The position numbers and the translations under genes are program-made. Source: Nitrososphaerota archaeon (GTDB lineage: Archaea; Thermoproteota; Nitrososphaeria; Nitrososphaerales; UBA183). From it: DNA of 5,865 bases. Location of the stretch: positions 1 through 5,865 of the forward strand of contig JAFMAW010000058.1 of the NCBI GenBank assembly GCA_029784795.1. The letters run 5' to 3'. Within the stretch, counting starts at the first letter, position 1, and each line of letters opens with the position of its first letter. The notes under the pieces were generated by a model, which was not told the origin of the DNA, searched no databases, and saw only the letters and a program-made list of their open reading frames with translations. Shown in pieces: positions 1-5,401 of this stretch.

Positions 1-221
1 CTGAGCGAGCCCTCGTCGTCGCCGACGTCGTACCCTCCGATCCGCGCCTCACCGCTTGTCCTCGATATCAGGGAGCAGAGCATCCTCACGGTCGTCGTCT
101 TTCCCGCTCCGTTCGGTCCGAGGAACCCGAACACTTCCCCCTCCGCCACACTGAGGGTCACCCCTTCGACGGCGGTGAGGGCGCCGAACTTCTTTGTGAG
201 GTCCTTGGTCTCGATCATCAT
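1..221 (-). CDS. ABC transporter ATP-binding protein, N-terminal part (runs off window start)
   Basis: The minus-strand frame begins MMIETKDLTKKFGALTAVEG and stays open to the window edge, giving 73 codons of a protein that would normally be about 230-330 residues. F12 occupies the A-loop position that stacks on adenine, and residues 35-44 are a perfect Walker A (GPNGAGKTTT). This is followed by the usual 'SGEARIGGYDV' strand of export-type (DrrA/NatA/CcmA-like) ATPases. It is a cytosolic nucleotide-binding subunit that should drive a membrane permease, which would lie outside the window; the Walker B and signature motifs are also beyond the edge. The start is ATGATG, so either M1 (221) or M2 (218) may be used. 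A GAGGG Shine-Dalgarno-like motif lies at 229-233, 7 nt before the first ATG. The substrate cannot be told. The gene is divergent from the thioesterase. Confidence 0.95.
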   Translation of the reverse strand, partial: MMIETKDLTKKFGALTAVEGVTLSVAEGEVFGFLGPNGAGKTTTVRMLCSLISRTSGEARIGGYDVGDDEGSL

Positions 222-253
222 TTCTGAGCCCTCGGGGGGAGCGCGCTGTCCAT
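218..253 (-). other. Possible 11-codon leader ORF coupled to the ABC ATPase start
   Basis: On the minus strand an ATG at 253 opens a short frame, MDSALPPRAQK, whose TGA (220-218) overlaps the ABC ATPase ATG (221-219) in an ATGA arrangement. The ATG sits about 32 nt downstream of the centre of the TATA-like element at 281-290, so it would be at or near the 5' end of the transcript. Overlapping stop-start pairs are a known form of translational coupling. Whether this mini-ORF is translated is inference; it could equally be a chance ATG in a 35-nt 5' leader. Confidence 0.3.
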
Positions 254-280
254 GGGCGACGAAATCGGAGCCGGGCCCAC

Positions 281-290
281 CTTAGATAAG
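281..290 (-). promoter_or_regulatory. TATA-like element for the ABC ATPase transcript
   Basis: Read on the minus strand this is CTTATCTAAG, an AT-rich island in GC-rich surroundings. With the usual archaeal offset of about 26-30 nt, transcription would start near 255-260, leaving a leader of some 35 nt before the ATPase ATG, or almost none before the mini-ORF ATG at 253. Confidence 0.5.
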
Positions 291-352
291 CGCACCCCTC
301 CAGCCGAGGACGCGGACGGGAGGGCCCTGCAGGGGGTCGGCGCCCCTACAAT

Positions 353-362
353 GGTTAAACGG
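353..362 (+). promoter_or_regulatory. TATA-like element for the thioesterase, leaderless spacing
   Basis: GGTTAAACGG is centred about 28 nt before the GTG at 386. This matches the archaeal TATA-to-start-site distance, so the mRNA probably begins at or within a few nucleotides of the start codon. No Shine-Dalgarno motif is present, in agreement with leaderless initiation, and this supports the GTG start. Confidence 0.55.
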
Positions 363-385
363 TCCGCTCGGGGCCGCCCCACGAC

Positions 386-868
386 GTGAGCTTCGACAGA
401 CTCCTCGAGCAGGCAGGGAGCTTCAAGGGACTCTTCGCGGCCGCCAGGAAGGCGCGGGCGGACGTGGAGGCTGAGGTGCAGAAGGCCATGGCCATGGACA
501 GCGAGCTCTTCAGGGCCGTCGGCTACGAAGTCGTCAAGGTCGGGGAGGGGAGCGCGGAGCTCAGGTTCCCATTCAGCAGGGCGGTCGCCAGGAGGGGCGG
601 GATGGTCCACGGCGGGATAGTCATGTACTCCCTCGACAACGCCTGCGGCATAGCTGTCATGACTGTCAACCCCGGCACGGATCAGCTGACCATGGAGTTG
701 AAGGTGACCTTCCTGGAGCCACTGTCCAAGGGACCCTTCGTCGTCCTGGGCAGGGTGGTGAGGGCAGGGGGGAGGGTGGCCACGGCCGAAGGCGAGGTCA
801 GGGACGCCGAAGGGAAGCTCTGCGCGAAGTCCCTTGGCACCTGGTACATGGTCAAGAAGGGCGCCTAG
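386..868 (+). CDS. PaaI-family hotdog-fold thioesterase
   Basis: A 160-residue protein starting with GTG. The hotdog signature is RGGMVHGGIVMYSLDNACG at residues 70-88. H75-G76-G77 is the conserved HGG turn at the start of the central helix, and D84 aligns with the Asp that acts as catalytic base or nucleophile in PaaI-type enzymes. The following strands (TMELKVTFLEPL, then GRVVRAGGRVATAEGEVRDAEGKLCAKSLGTWYMV) are the normal end of the fold, including the product-strand 'V..AGRVATAEGEV'. Such enzymes hydrolyse acyl- or aryl-CoA thioesters in the cytosol as homotetramers. The family is known; the substrate is not predictable. The N-terminal ~40 residues form a predicted charged helix ahead of the domain. 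The length is typical or slightly long (usual 120-160). The gene has its own TATA element, and its last 17 bp overlap the convergent hemerythrin gene. Arg codons are mostly AGG. Confidence 0.92.
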   Translation: MSFDRLLEQAGSFKGLFAAARKARADVEAEVQKAMAMDSELFRAVGYEVVKVGEGSAELRFPFSRAVARRGGMVHGGIVMYSLDNACGIAVMTVNPGTDQLTMELKVTFLEPLSKGPFVVLGRVVRAGGRVATAEGEVRDAEGKLCAKSLGTWYMVKKGA

Positions 869-1307
869 CCGCGCCCAGAGAAGCGGCCCTGGGGAACACC
901 GCTGACTCCTCGGCCCTGGCGTGCAGTTCGAAGAGCTCCGCCAGCTCGGCCTCGCTTTCTCGCAGCCCCTCCGAAGGCCTCGAGGCAAGTTCCCTCACCT
1001 TCAGCATGAGCTGGTAGATGGGCCTGTGCTGCTGGAAGATCCTGATCGCCTCTGCCGCCCTCTCCCGCCCCAGCTCTCCCACCAGGAGGCCGAGGATCTG
1101 CGCCTCCTCGTCCGCCACGTGCTGCCTGAAGAGCGGGTCGATGCCGCGGAGCTCAGCGCTGACGGCGTGGAGGTCGCCCCTGGCCGCTGCGTCCTTCGCC
1201 CGCCCGATCGCTCCCCTCATCACCCCATGCTCCTTCACCAGGGTCCCCAGCAGCGCCTCGACGTCCATCTTCCGGGGCCTGATCGCGGCGCCGCCCGCGC
1301 CTTCCAT
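852..1307 (-). CDS. Hemerythrin-like HHE cation-binding protein
   Basis: A 151-residue, mostly helical protein with the full set of diiron ligands expected of a hemerythrin-like four-helix bundle: H27 (KEHG), H63 with E67 (HVADE, HxxxE), H94 (QQHRPI), and H129 with E133 (HARAE, HxxxE). There is no signal peptide or membrane segment, so it is cytosolic. Members of this family bind O2, store iron or sense redox/NO; which applies here cannot be read from sequence, and no fused regulatory domain is present. ATG 1307 is preferred over the internal M14 (1268), because a TATA-like element lies 28 nt upstream of 1307 and M14 has no Shine-Dalgarno motif. M14 remains possible, since residues 1-13 (EGAGGAAIRPRK) lie outside the domain. 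The 3' end overlaps the thioesterase gene by 17 bp, tail to tail. Confidence 0.9.
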   Translation of the reverse strand: MEGAGGAAIRPRKMDVEALLGTLVKEHGVMRGAIGRAKDAAARGDLHAVSAELRGIDPLFRQHVADEEAQILGLLVGELGRERAAEAIRIFQQHRPIYQLMLKVRELASRPSEGLRESEAELAELFELHARAEESAVFPRAASLGAARRPS

Positions 1308-1330
1308 CTGCAGCGAGGGAACCGGCCCCC

Positions 1331-1340
1331 CTGATTAGCC
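1331..1340 (-). promoter_or_regulatory. TATA-like element for the hemerythrin gene
   Basis: Read on the minus strand this is GGCTAATCAG, centred about 28 nt before the ATG at 1307. It is a weaker match than the other TATA elements in the window, but the distance is the same leaderless distance. Confidence 0.4.
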
Positions 1341-1383
1341 TTGAGCCTCTGGCGCGCCCTCTCCGAGCGCAGGTTAGCCGCGG

Positions 1384-1408
1384 GCAGGCGCGTGCAGGCG
1401 CGTGCAGG
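1384..1408. repeat. Short tandem repeat, 10-bp unit, 2.5 copies
   Basis: The unit GCAGGCGCGT occurs at 1384-1393 and 1394-1403, followed by a partial copy GCAGG at 1404-1408. It lies in the non-coding spacer between the hemerythrin gene and the DUF5679-like gene. No function is evident. Confidence 0.8.
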
Positions 1409-1468
1409 GCCCTCGCCGAGCCTGGTCCGCCCGGTCCCTGTGACCGGAGAGCGCCTCCGAGCAGCCGC

Positions 1469-1497
1469 GTTTTTGTCAAAACACGTTATCATAATGG
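1469..1497. promoter_or_regulatory. AT-rich island: inverted repeat plus second TATA-like motif
   Basis: A perfect inverted repeat, GTTTT-TGTC-AAAAC (1469-1482), is followed at once by GTTATCATAATGG (1485-1497), a TATA-like run. No recognised gene starts 26-30 nt downstream: the ATG at 1506 opens only a five-codon frame. The island could be a regulator-binding site or an upstream promoter for the DUF5679-like gene. This is inferred from composition and symmetry only. Confidence 0.3.
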
Positions 1498-1509
1498 TTG
1501 AATTCATGC

Positions 1510-1530
1510 GGCCTAGGCCATGATATCATG
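1510..1530 (+). promoter_or_regulatory. Palindromic BRE/TATA region of the DUF5679-like gene
   Basis: Two perfect palindromes adjoin: GGCCTAGGCC (1510-1519) and CATGATATCATG (1519-1530). The second is centred 26 nt before the ATG at 1551, exactly where the TATA box of a leaderless gene should be, and the first sits in the position of the TFB-recognition element. The symmetry could reflect a dimeric repressor site over the core promoter; this is inference. Confidence 0.5.
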
Positions 1531-1550
1531 CTCCACCCGGTTTACGGGCC

Positions 1551-1691
1551 ATGAACGCCTACTGCGTCAAAGAGAAAAAGAGCAGGGAAATAGCCTCGCC
1601 GAAGGAAGTCACCTTCAAGAACGGGCGACATGCCATCAGAGGCAAGTGCCCGTCCTGCGGGACCACCCTGTTCCGGATCACCGGGAAGTAG
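1551..1691 (+). CDS. Small DUF5679-like zinc-ribbon protein (46 aa)
   Basis: A 46-residue protein beginning MNAYCVKEKK and ending FRITGK. Its sequence order, YCVK..K..EI..PKEVTFKNGR.AI.GKCPSCGTTLFRI, matches the DUF5679 pattern as I remember it: an N-terminal YCVK knuckle, a central 'PKEVT.KNGR' segment, and a C-terminal CPxCGT knuckle followed by 'FRI'. The C-terminal pair is C33 and C36, and the N-terminal knuckle keeps C5. The position where many relatives have the second Cys (CVKC) is E8, so only three cysteines remain; H27 or H-less coordination would be needed for a fourth ligand. The function of this family is unknown, and the protein has no membrane segment. The start is well supported because the palindromic TATA element is centred 26 nt upstream, giving a leaderless mRNA. 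It stands alone as a transcription unit. Confidence 0.85.
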   Translation: MNAYCVKEKKSREIASPKEVTFKNGRHAIRGKCPSCGTTLFRITGK

Positions 1692-2061
1692 AGCCGTCCC
1701 TTCGCCCGCAGGCTCCATACCGGGGGCCCTGGCTTCGCGAGCGGGCTCGGGGTGTGCCTTTGCGCTCCCGAACCTGGTCGCCGGCGCCGGTGCGCCCCGG
1801 GAACTGTTTTCTTGCCCCACACGAAAGCCTCCTTCGTCGGATTTCCTGCACGCCACAGACTTCCTCCCCAGCCCGCCCGGGCCGAGGCTGGTGGAAGGGC
1901 GGCGACCACCGAGCCGTGGCGAAAGAAATCGTCGCCCGCCTGAACGGCGAAATGTCTGGGGGGGCCTGTCGGCCAGGACCGTCGCTGAGAAAGCGAAAGG
2001 GCTTCCATCCTAAGAGTCCCACAACCGTTATATCTTCGCCTTCGGAGCGGACGCGCGTTTC
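1692..2061. other. 370-bp spacer without a convincing gene; possible structured RNA
   Basis: Frames open through this region on both strands give low-complexity, Arg/Pro/Gly/Ser-rich translations without domains, and several run antisense to the DUF5679-like gene, so I call no protein here. The right part can fold on the plus strand. GGTGGAAG (1890-1897) can pair with CTTCCATC (2002-2009), enclosing GGCGAC/GTCGCC (1901-1906 with 1931-1936, extendable by GGC/GCC across one bulge), CCTG/CAGG (1965-1968 with 1974-1977) and CGCT/AGCG (1983-1986 with 1992-1995). A CCAGCC/GGCTGG hairpin (1868-1891) competes for the 5' side. I searched by eye for RNase P, SRP and tRNA signatures and did not recognise them. 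Stems of this size also arise by chance in GC-rich DNA. Confidence 0.35.
2026..2034 (+). promoter_or_regulatory. Strong TATA box for the small membrane protein gene
   Basis: CGTTATATC is centred about 31 nt upstream of the ATG at 2062, so the transcript should start within a few nucleotides of the start codon. The same bases read GATATAACG on the minus strand, so leftward transcription into the 1692-2010 spacer is also possible. Confidence 0.65.
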
Positions 2062-2319
2062 ATGGCCAACGATAGGGCGATTGGCGGCGGAATCTTCGCA
2101 GGCAGCGTTATCGGAATTATCGTCTACGGCCTGCTTATCTTCTACTTCCCACTCATCGTGTTGGAGATCACCGCCTTCGTCGCCGTCCTGGTCCTCCTCG
2201 CCATCCTCGCGTGGATCGGGTACACCATGGCCACCACGCCGCCTCCAGAGCCGATCACCGACATCCCGGAGCAGCCCGCGGCTTCCACGGAGAAGCCTCC
2301 GGAGACGAAGCCGTCCTAG
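2062..2319 (+). CDS. Small two-helix membrane protein with proline-rich tail, unknown function
   Basis: An 85-residue protein that I do not recognise as a named family. Residues ~10-32 (IFAGSVIGIIVYGLLIFYFPLIV) and ~33-55 (LEITAFVAVLVLLAILAWIGYTM) are two nearly contiguous hydrophobic segments, predicted to form a helical hairpin. The tail from ~58 is hydrophilic and rich in Pro, Glu and Thr (TPPPEPITDIPEQPAASTEK...). The N-terminus MANDRAIGGG is short and Gly-rich. The clean hydrophobic pattern, its own strong TATA box at near-leaderless distance and an ATG start make this a real gene. No neighbour shares its transcript: a separate TATA element follows its stop before the flippase. A small scaffold or regulatory membrane subunit would fit but is not shown. 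Confidence 0.8.
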   Translation: MANDRAIGGGIFAGSVIGIIVYGLLIFYFPLIVLEITAFVAVLVLLAILAWIGYTMATTPPPEPITDIPEQPAASTEKPPETKPS

Positions 2320-2355
2320 GCTCCCTTCTCCAGCGGGCATGACCCGCAGTGGAAC

Positions 2356-2366
2356 GATATTATACC
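2356..2366 (+). promoter_or_regulatory. TATA box for the flippase transcript
   Basis: GATATTATACC, centred near 2361, predicts transcription starting at about 2387-2391. That is some 60 nt before the flippase GTG, so unlike most genes here the flippase mRNA would carry a leader. Confidence 0.6.
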
Positions 2367-2391
2367 AAAGGCGTCCGGGTCGCCCCAGTCA

Positions 2392-2451
2392 TTGATTCCG
2401 AGCAGAGGGTCTGACTCCGGGGTCAAAGCGGCCAGGGTGTTCGCTCCGTAG
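2392..2451 (+). other. Possible 19-codon TTG-initiated leader ORF overlapping the flippase start
   Basis: A frame from TTG at 2392 (next to the predicted start site of transcription) reads 19 codons, ending ...AARVFAP, and stops at TAG 2449-2451. It shares one base with the flippase GTG (TAGTG). It would couple the two frames by stop-start overlap. TTG initiation on a leaderless mRNA is uncertain and the peptide has no recognisable features, so this is weakly supported. Confidence 0.15.
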
Positions 2452-3935
2452 TGCCTCCCATAGCCCCCCACAGGGCGGGGATCGTCGTCTTCGGCGCGAG
2501 GCTAGTCAGCATATTCACCGGCCTCCTCTTCATCGTGATGGTCACCCACACGCTCAGCACCTCGCAGTTCGGCCTCCTGGAGGTGGTCGCCGACCTCGTC
2601 GCCTTCTCCACCTACCCCCTCGGGGCCGTGAACTATTGGTCGTCGAGGCAGACCGCGAGGGGGGAGACCGTAGGGAAGACGGCCCTCCTCGGCAGCCTCC
2701 TCCTCACCGTCGTGGGGATCGCGGTCTTCTCGGCGCTGGCTGTAGTCAGGCAGAGCGCCATCACAGGCTCCCTCGGACTCTTCGTCCTCGCCCTGTCGCT
2801 GGTCCCGGTGAATTACTTCTACTCCGGAGTGAACTCGCTCCTCCTCGCCCACGACCCAGAGGCGACGGGCTACGTCCTCCTGGCCGGGGAGCTCTCCAAG
2901 CTCGCCGTCGTCTATCCGCTCCTCTTCGTCTTCAGGGTAGGGATCGCGGGCGCCTTCGCCGCCCTCGCTGTGTCCAACCTGGTCCTTGGGGTGGCGGGGC
3001 TGTACTACGCCAGGGGGACCATGTCAGGCCCCCCCTCGGTCGGCAGGCTGAAGGGCTGGCTCAGGGACGCGTGGCTCCCCGCGATGAACTCGGCCCCCTA
3101 CGTCGTGGGCATAGCAGACACCTACATCGCGTTCCTGATCTCGGGAACCGTCCTTGTCGGATACTACCAGGCGGCGTTCTCGGTGGCGATGATCGTGGGC
3201 TACAGCAGCTATCTCTCCTATGCCCTCTACCCGCTCCTCCTCCGCGGGGCCGGGGACAGGATGATAGCCACCCTCTTCGATTTCATGATGCTCTTCGGGG
3301 TCCCCATGGCGGTCGGCGCGGCTGCCCTCGCCCCTGAGCTCCTCTATCTACTCTCGAAGAGCTACGTCGGCACGGCAGGGCCCCTGGTGATCCTCGCCTT
3401 CTCCGTCCTGGCCGGCGCCGTAAGCACCGTCCTCGACAGGTCCCTCATGGGGCGGGAGAGGTCCGACCTGGCGGTCGAGGACAGGTTCAAGCGGCTCGTC
3501 AGGAGCAACCTCTTCTTCGTCCCAGTGGCGAACCTGGTCTACAGCGCGGTCTACCTCTCATCGGTCGCCCTGATCGTCTACTGGGGTGGCGTGGCCTCGG
3601 CGTCCCCGGAGACCGTGATCGCCTACTGGGCCGCGTCCCAGCTCGTGCTGACGGTCATACTCGTCGCGGTCAAGGGCCGGAGGCTAGGGGCCGCCTCCTT
3701 CAAGGGGACCCTCAGGCCCCTGGCCTTCTACGTCGGATGTGCGCTGGCCATGGGCGCCTCCGTCCGGCTGCTCGCCCCGCTGCTCCTCCCGACCCCGATG
3801 CCTACCATCGTCTTCGGGCTCAGGTTGGCGGTGGTGGTGGCTGTCGGAGGCATGGTCTACTTCGGGGCCCTGGCCGCCGTGGATAGGGGGTCGAGGGAGC
3901 GGTTCGCCAGGGTGTGGGACCTGCTCCTCCCTTGA
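2451..3935 (+). CDS. Wzx/MOP-superfamily polysaccharide (oligosaccharide) flippase
   Basis: A 494-residue polytopic membrane protein with about 14 hydrophobic segments (roughly 10-32, 40-62, 77-98, 105-128, 140-160, 163-185, 215-240, 240-265, 275-300, 305-325, 350-375, 385-407, 423-447 and 455-478). This is the length and topology of MOP exporters of the polysaccharide-transporter type. The N-terminal pattern, GARLVSIFTGLLFIVMVTHTLSTSQFGLLEVV, is the family's typical first two helices (an 'LST..FGLL' link). Such proteins flip lipid-linked oligosaccharides across the membrane for surface polysaccharide or archaeal N-glycan assembly. GTG 2451 is the only reasonable start: the in-frame stop TGA at 2412 lies upstream and no ATG or TTG intervenes. 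The Shine-Dalgarno match is poor (AGGGTG, 11 nt upstream). It converges on the sulfatase-fold gene with an 18-bp gap, and the nearby glycosyltransferase supports a glycan role. The substrate is unknown. Confidence 0.88.
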   Translation: MPPIAPHRAGIVVFGARLVSIFTGLLFIVMVTHTLSTSQFGLLEVVADLVAFSTYPLGAVNYWSSRQTARGETVGKTALLGSLLLTVVGIAVFSALAVVRQSAITGSLGLFVLALSLVPVNYFYSGVNSLLLAHDPEATGYVLLAGELSKLAVVYPLLFVFRVGIAGAFAALAVSNLVLGVAGLYYARGTMSGPPSVGRLKGWLRDAWLPAMNSAPYVVGIADTYIAFLISGTVLVGYYQAAFSVAMIVGYSSYLSYALYPLLLRGAGDRMIATLFDFMMLFGVPMAVGAAALAPELLYLLSKSYVGTAGPLVILAFSVLAGAVSTVLDRSLMGRERSDLAVEDRFKRLVRSNLFFVPVANLVYSAVYLSSVALIVYWGGVASASPETVIAYWAASQLVLTVILVAVKGRRLGAASFKGTLRPLAFYVGCALAMGASVRLLAPLLLPTPMPTIVFGLRLAVVVAVGGMVYFGALAAVDRGSRERFARVWDLLLP

Positions 3936-3953
3936 CCCCTCGCTTGGGCTCGC

Positions 3954-5264
3954 CTATTCGTATCCCAGCTTGGAGAGGCGCTCCGTGAGCTCCGTCTCCT
4001 CCTCAGCGGTCATCCCTACGACCGGCGCCGGAGCCTCCCTGACACTGGCCGCCATCGCCGCCAGTTCGCGCGCTTCCTCCTCTCCTATGCCGCCGGAGGC
4101 CTCCTCGGCGACGCCGGTGGACGAGTTGTAGACGACGCTCCCCTCCTTTGAGAATACCCTTCTCCGGGTGGCGTAGAGCCTCCTCAGCTCCGCATCTGCG
4201 TCTGCGCCGAGGTACGGGCTCAGATCAACGTGCGGGCCGAAGCTCTCGGCCATCGCCGCCTTTCCGCCCACCTTGACAGGGGCGGCGTCCATCGCCCGCG
4301 CGATGATGGCCCTGACGTCCTTCAGGCTGACGCACCCCCCCTCCTGGGCGGGGGGGTCGACCCCCGAGGGGAACCTGACGTACAGCGGAGCCCTGAGCAG
4401 AGACTCGTCGAGGAAGTACCCGTGGCCGTACCTCCCTCCCTCGCCCAGGAGCTGGCCGTGGTCCGACGTGACCACCACCAGCGGGTCGTATCTCTCGATG
4501 GCTCGCACGGCCTCCAACCCCCTCTCGACGGCCAGCGCGGCGTTGCGCTCGTAGCGCTCCTTCCATCCGGGGTTCCTGACCTGCCGCGCGAGGATGGAGA
4601 GCCGGGTCACGTCCATGGGCTCCCCCCACCTGTACGGCTCGTGGGCCTCCATGATGTTCACGTAGATGAAGAACGGCGCGCGGAGCTCGCCCGCTCTCAG
4701 CTGGGTCAGCGCCATCTTCGACCCCTTGTCGAGGACGGGCCTCCCGAGGGCGCTGTACGCTCGCTTCGCAGCCCGGCGCCTGAGCAGCCGCAGGAGCAGG
4801 GACAGGTCGCCCCCCCTGAGCAGCGCGAGGGCTTTCGACGCAGGCGTCTTCTGCGAACCGATGCGCTGCCTGACGTCCGTCATCTCGATCATCGACCTGT
4901 ATTCGCGGTGCACGTCGAATTCGAAACCGAAGGCGGGCGAGATGAAGGGGTTGCAGGTGTGACAGTAACTGGTGTAGCCTCTGGACTTCAGCACCCGAAG
5001 TATGTTGGCCTCCGAGGCGCCGAGCCTGGACTTCGAGTGTTGCGCGATGTTCGACATGTGGAGCCCCCGGGACTCGTGGACCAGGTGCGACGACGGCAGC
5101 TCCCCGGTGAACATCGACACGTGGGAGGGCAGGGTCCAGGGGGAAGTGGAAACGGCGTTCTCGTATTTCACGAAGCCCCTGGCTTTCAGCGCCTCCAGCC
5201 CGCCCGAGAAGTCCTCCCTCAGGGTGTCAAGGACTATCAGGGCGGCGTTGTGGTTCTCCTGCAC
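3954..5264 (-). CDS. Sulfatase/alkaline-phosphatase superfamily enzyme, cytosolic
   Basis: A 436-residue protein with the core of the alkaline-phosphatase fold: D13 in LIVLDTLRED (metal ligand), the nucleophile region STSPWTLPSHVSMFTG (residues 39-54) with T44 at the nucleophile position, NIMEAHEPY (203-211), and VVVTSDHGQLLGEGGRYGHG (263-282) with D268, H269 and H281 as further metal-site residues. The C/S-x-P-x-R motif of formylglycine sulfatases is absent, so a Thr-nucleophile phosphodiesterase, phosphotransferase or related activity is more likely than classical sulfate ester hydrolysis. There is no signal peptide or membrane helix, so it should act in the cytosol, perhaps on nucleotide- or lipid-linked glycan precursors. 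The Arg/Leu-rich stretch at ~145-175 is a probable insertion. The start is GTG 5264; a TATA element 28 nt upstream makes it leaderless. The gene is divergent from the glycosyltransferase and convergent with the flippase. Confidence 0.9.
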   Translation of the reverse strand: MQENHNAALIVLDTLREDFSGGLEALKARGFVKYENAVSTSPWTLPSHVSMFTGELPSSHLVHESRGLHMSNIAQHSKSRLGASEANILRVLKSRGYTSYCHTCNPFISPAFGFEFDVHREYRSMIEMTDVRQRIGSQKTPASKALALLRGGDLSLLLRLLRRRAAKRAYSALGRPVLDKGSKMALTQLRAGELRAPFFIYVNIMEAHEPYRWGEPMDVTRLSILARQVRNPGWKERYERNAALAVERGLEAVRAIERYDPLVVVTSDHGQLLGEGGRYGHGYFLDESLLRAPLYVRFPSGVDPPAQEGGCVSLKDVRAIIARAMDAAPVKVGGKAAMAESFGPHVDLSPYLGADADAELRRLYATRRRVFSKEGSVVYNSSTGVAEEASGGIGEEEARELAAMAASVREAPAPVVGMTAEEETELTERLSKLGYE

Positions 5265-5287
5265 CCGGAGCGCTTCCGCCCCCCAAC

Positions 5288-5297
5288 TGTTAAAGCG
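5288..5297 (-). promoter_or_regulatory. TATA element of the sulfatase-fold gene
   Basis: Read on the minus strand, CGCTTTAACA is preceded by a purine run, CGAAAAAA, that fits a TFB-recognition element. It is centred 28 nt upstream of the GTG at 5264, which gives a leaderless transcript and supports that start. Confidence 0.6.
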
Positions 5298-5370
5298 TTT
5301 TTTCGGGCCGGTCTCCTTTCACGGCGCAGCGGCGATGCCCTGGCCCCGCCGGCTTCGTCAGCTCTGGAAG

Positions 5371-5378
5371 ACTTATCC
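5371..5378 (+). promoter_or_regulatory. TATA-like element of the glycosyltransferase gene
   Basis: ACTTATCC is centred 28 nt before the GTG at 5402. Together with the minus-strand element at 5288-5297 it makes the 137-bp gap 5265-5401 a divergent promoter region. Confidence 0.5.
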
Positions 5379-5401
5379 ATTCTCGGCGGTCAAGGCTCCC
5401 T

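Noticed and set aside
218..988. Minus-strand open frame of about 256 codons opposite the thioesterase
   Set aside because: It is antisense to a gene with a clear hotdog signature. Only its last 11 codons (from ATG 253) are of interest, as a possible leader ORF.
1341..1523. Plus-strand 60-codon frame over the tandem repeat
   Set aside because: It is Arg/Ala-rich, crosses the repeat and the AT-rich promoter island, and has no TATA element or Shine-Dalgarno motif for its start.
1690..1900. RNase P RNA on the minus strand, suggested by a GGGGAGGAAGTC run (complement of about 1856-1868)
   Set aside because: The conserved GAGGAAAGTCC core is not matched exactly, and the later ACAGAA and other conserved blocks were not found at suitable distances.
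1559..2008. Minus-strand open frame of about 150 codons through the spacer
   Set aside because: It runs antisense through the DUF5679-like gene and has no recognisable motif. The possible TATA on the minus strand is only about 22 nt from its ATG. GC-rich DNA commonly gives such shadows.
1520..2395. Long plus-strand open frame of about 290 codons
   Set aside because: Its translation is Arg/Ser/Pro-rich low-complexity sequence. It overlaps two better-supported genes (DUF5679-like and the membrane protein) in another frame and has no domain.
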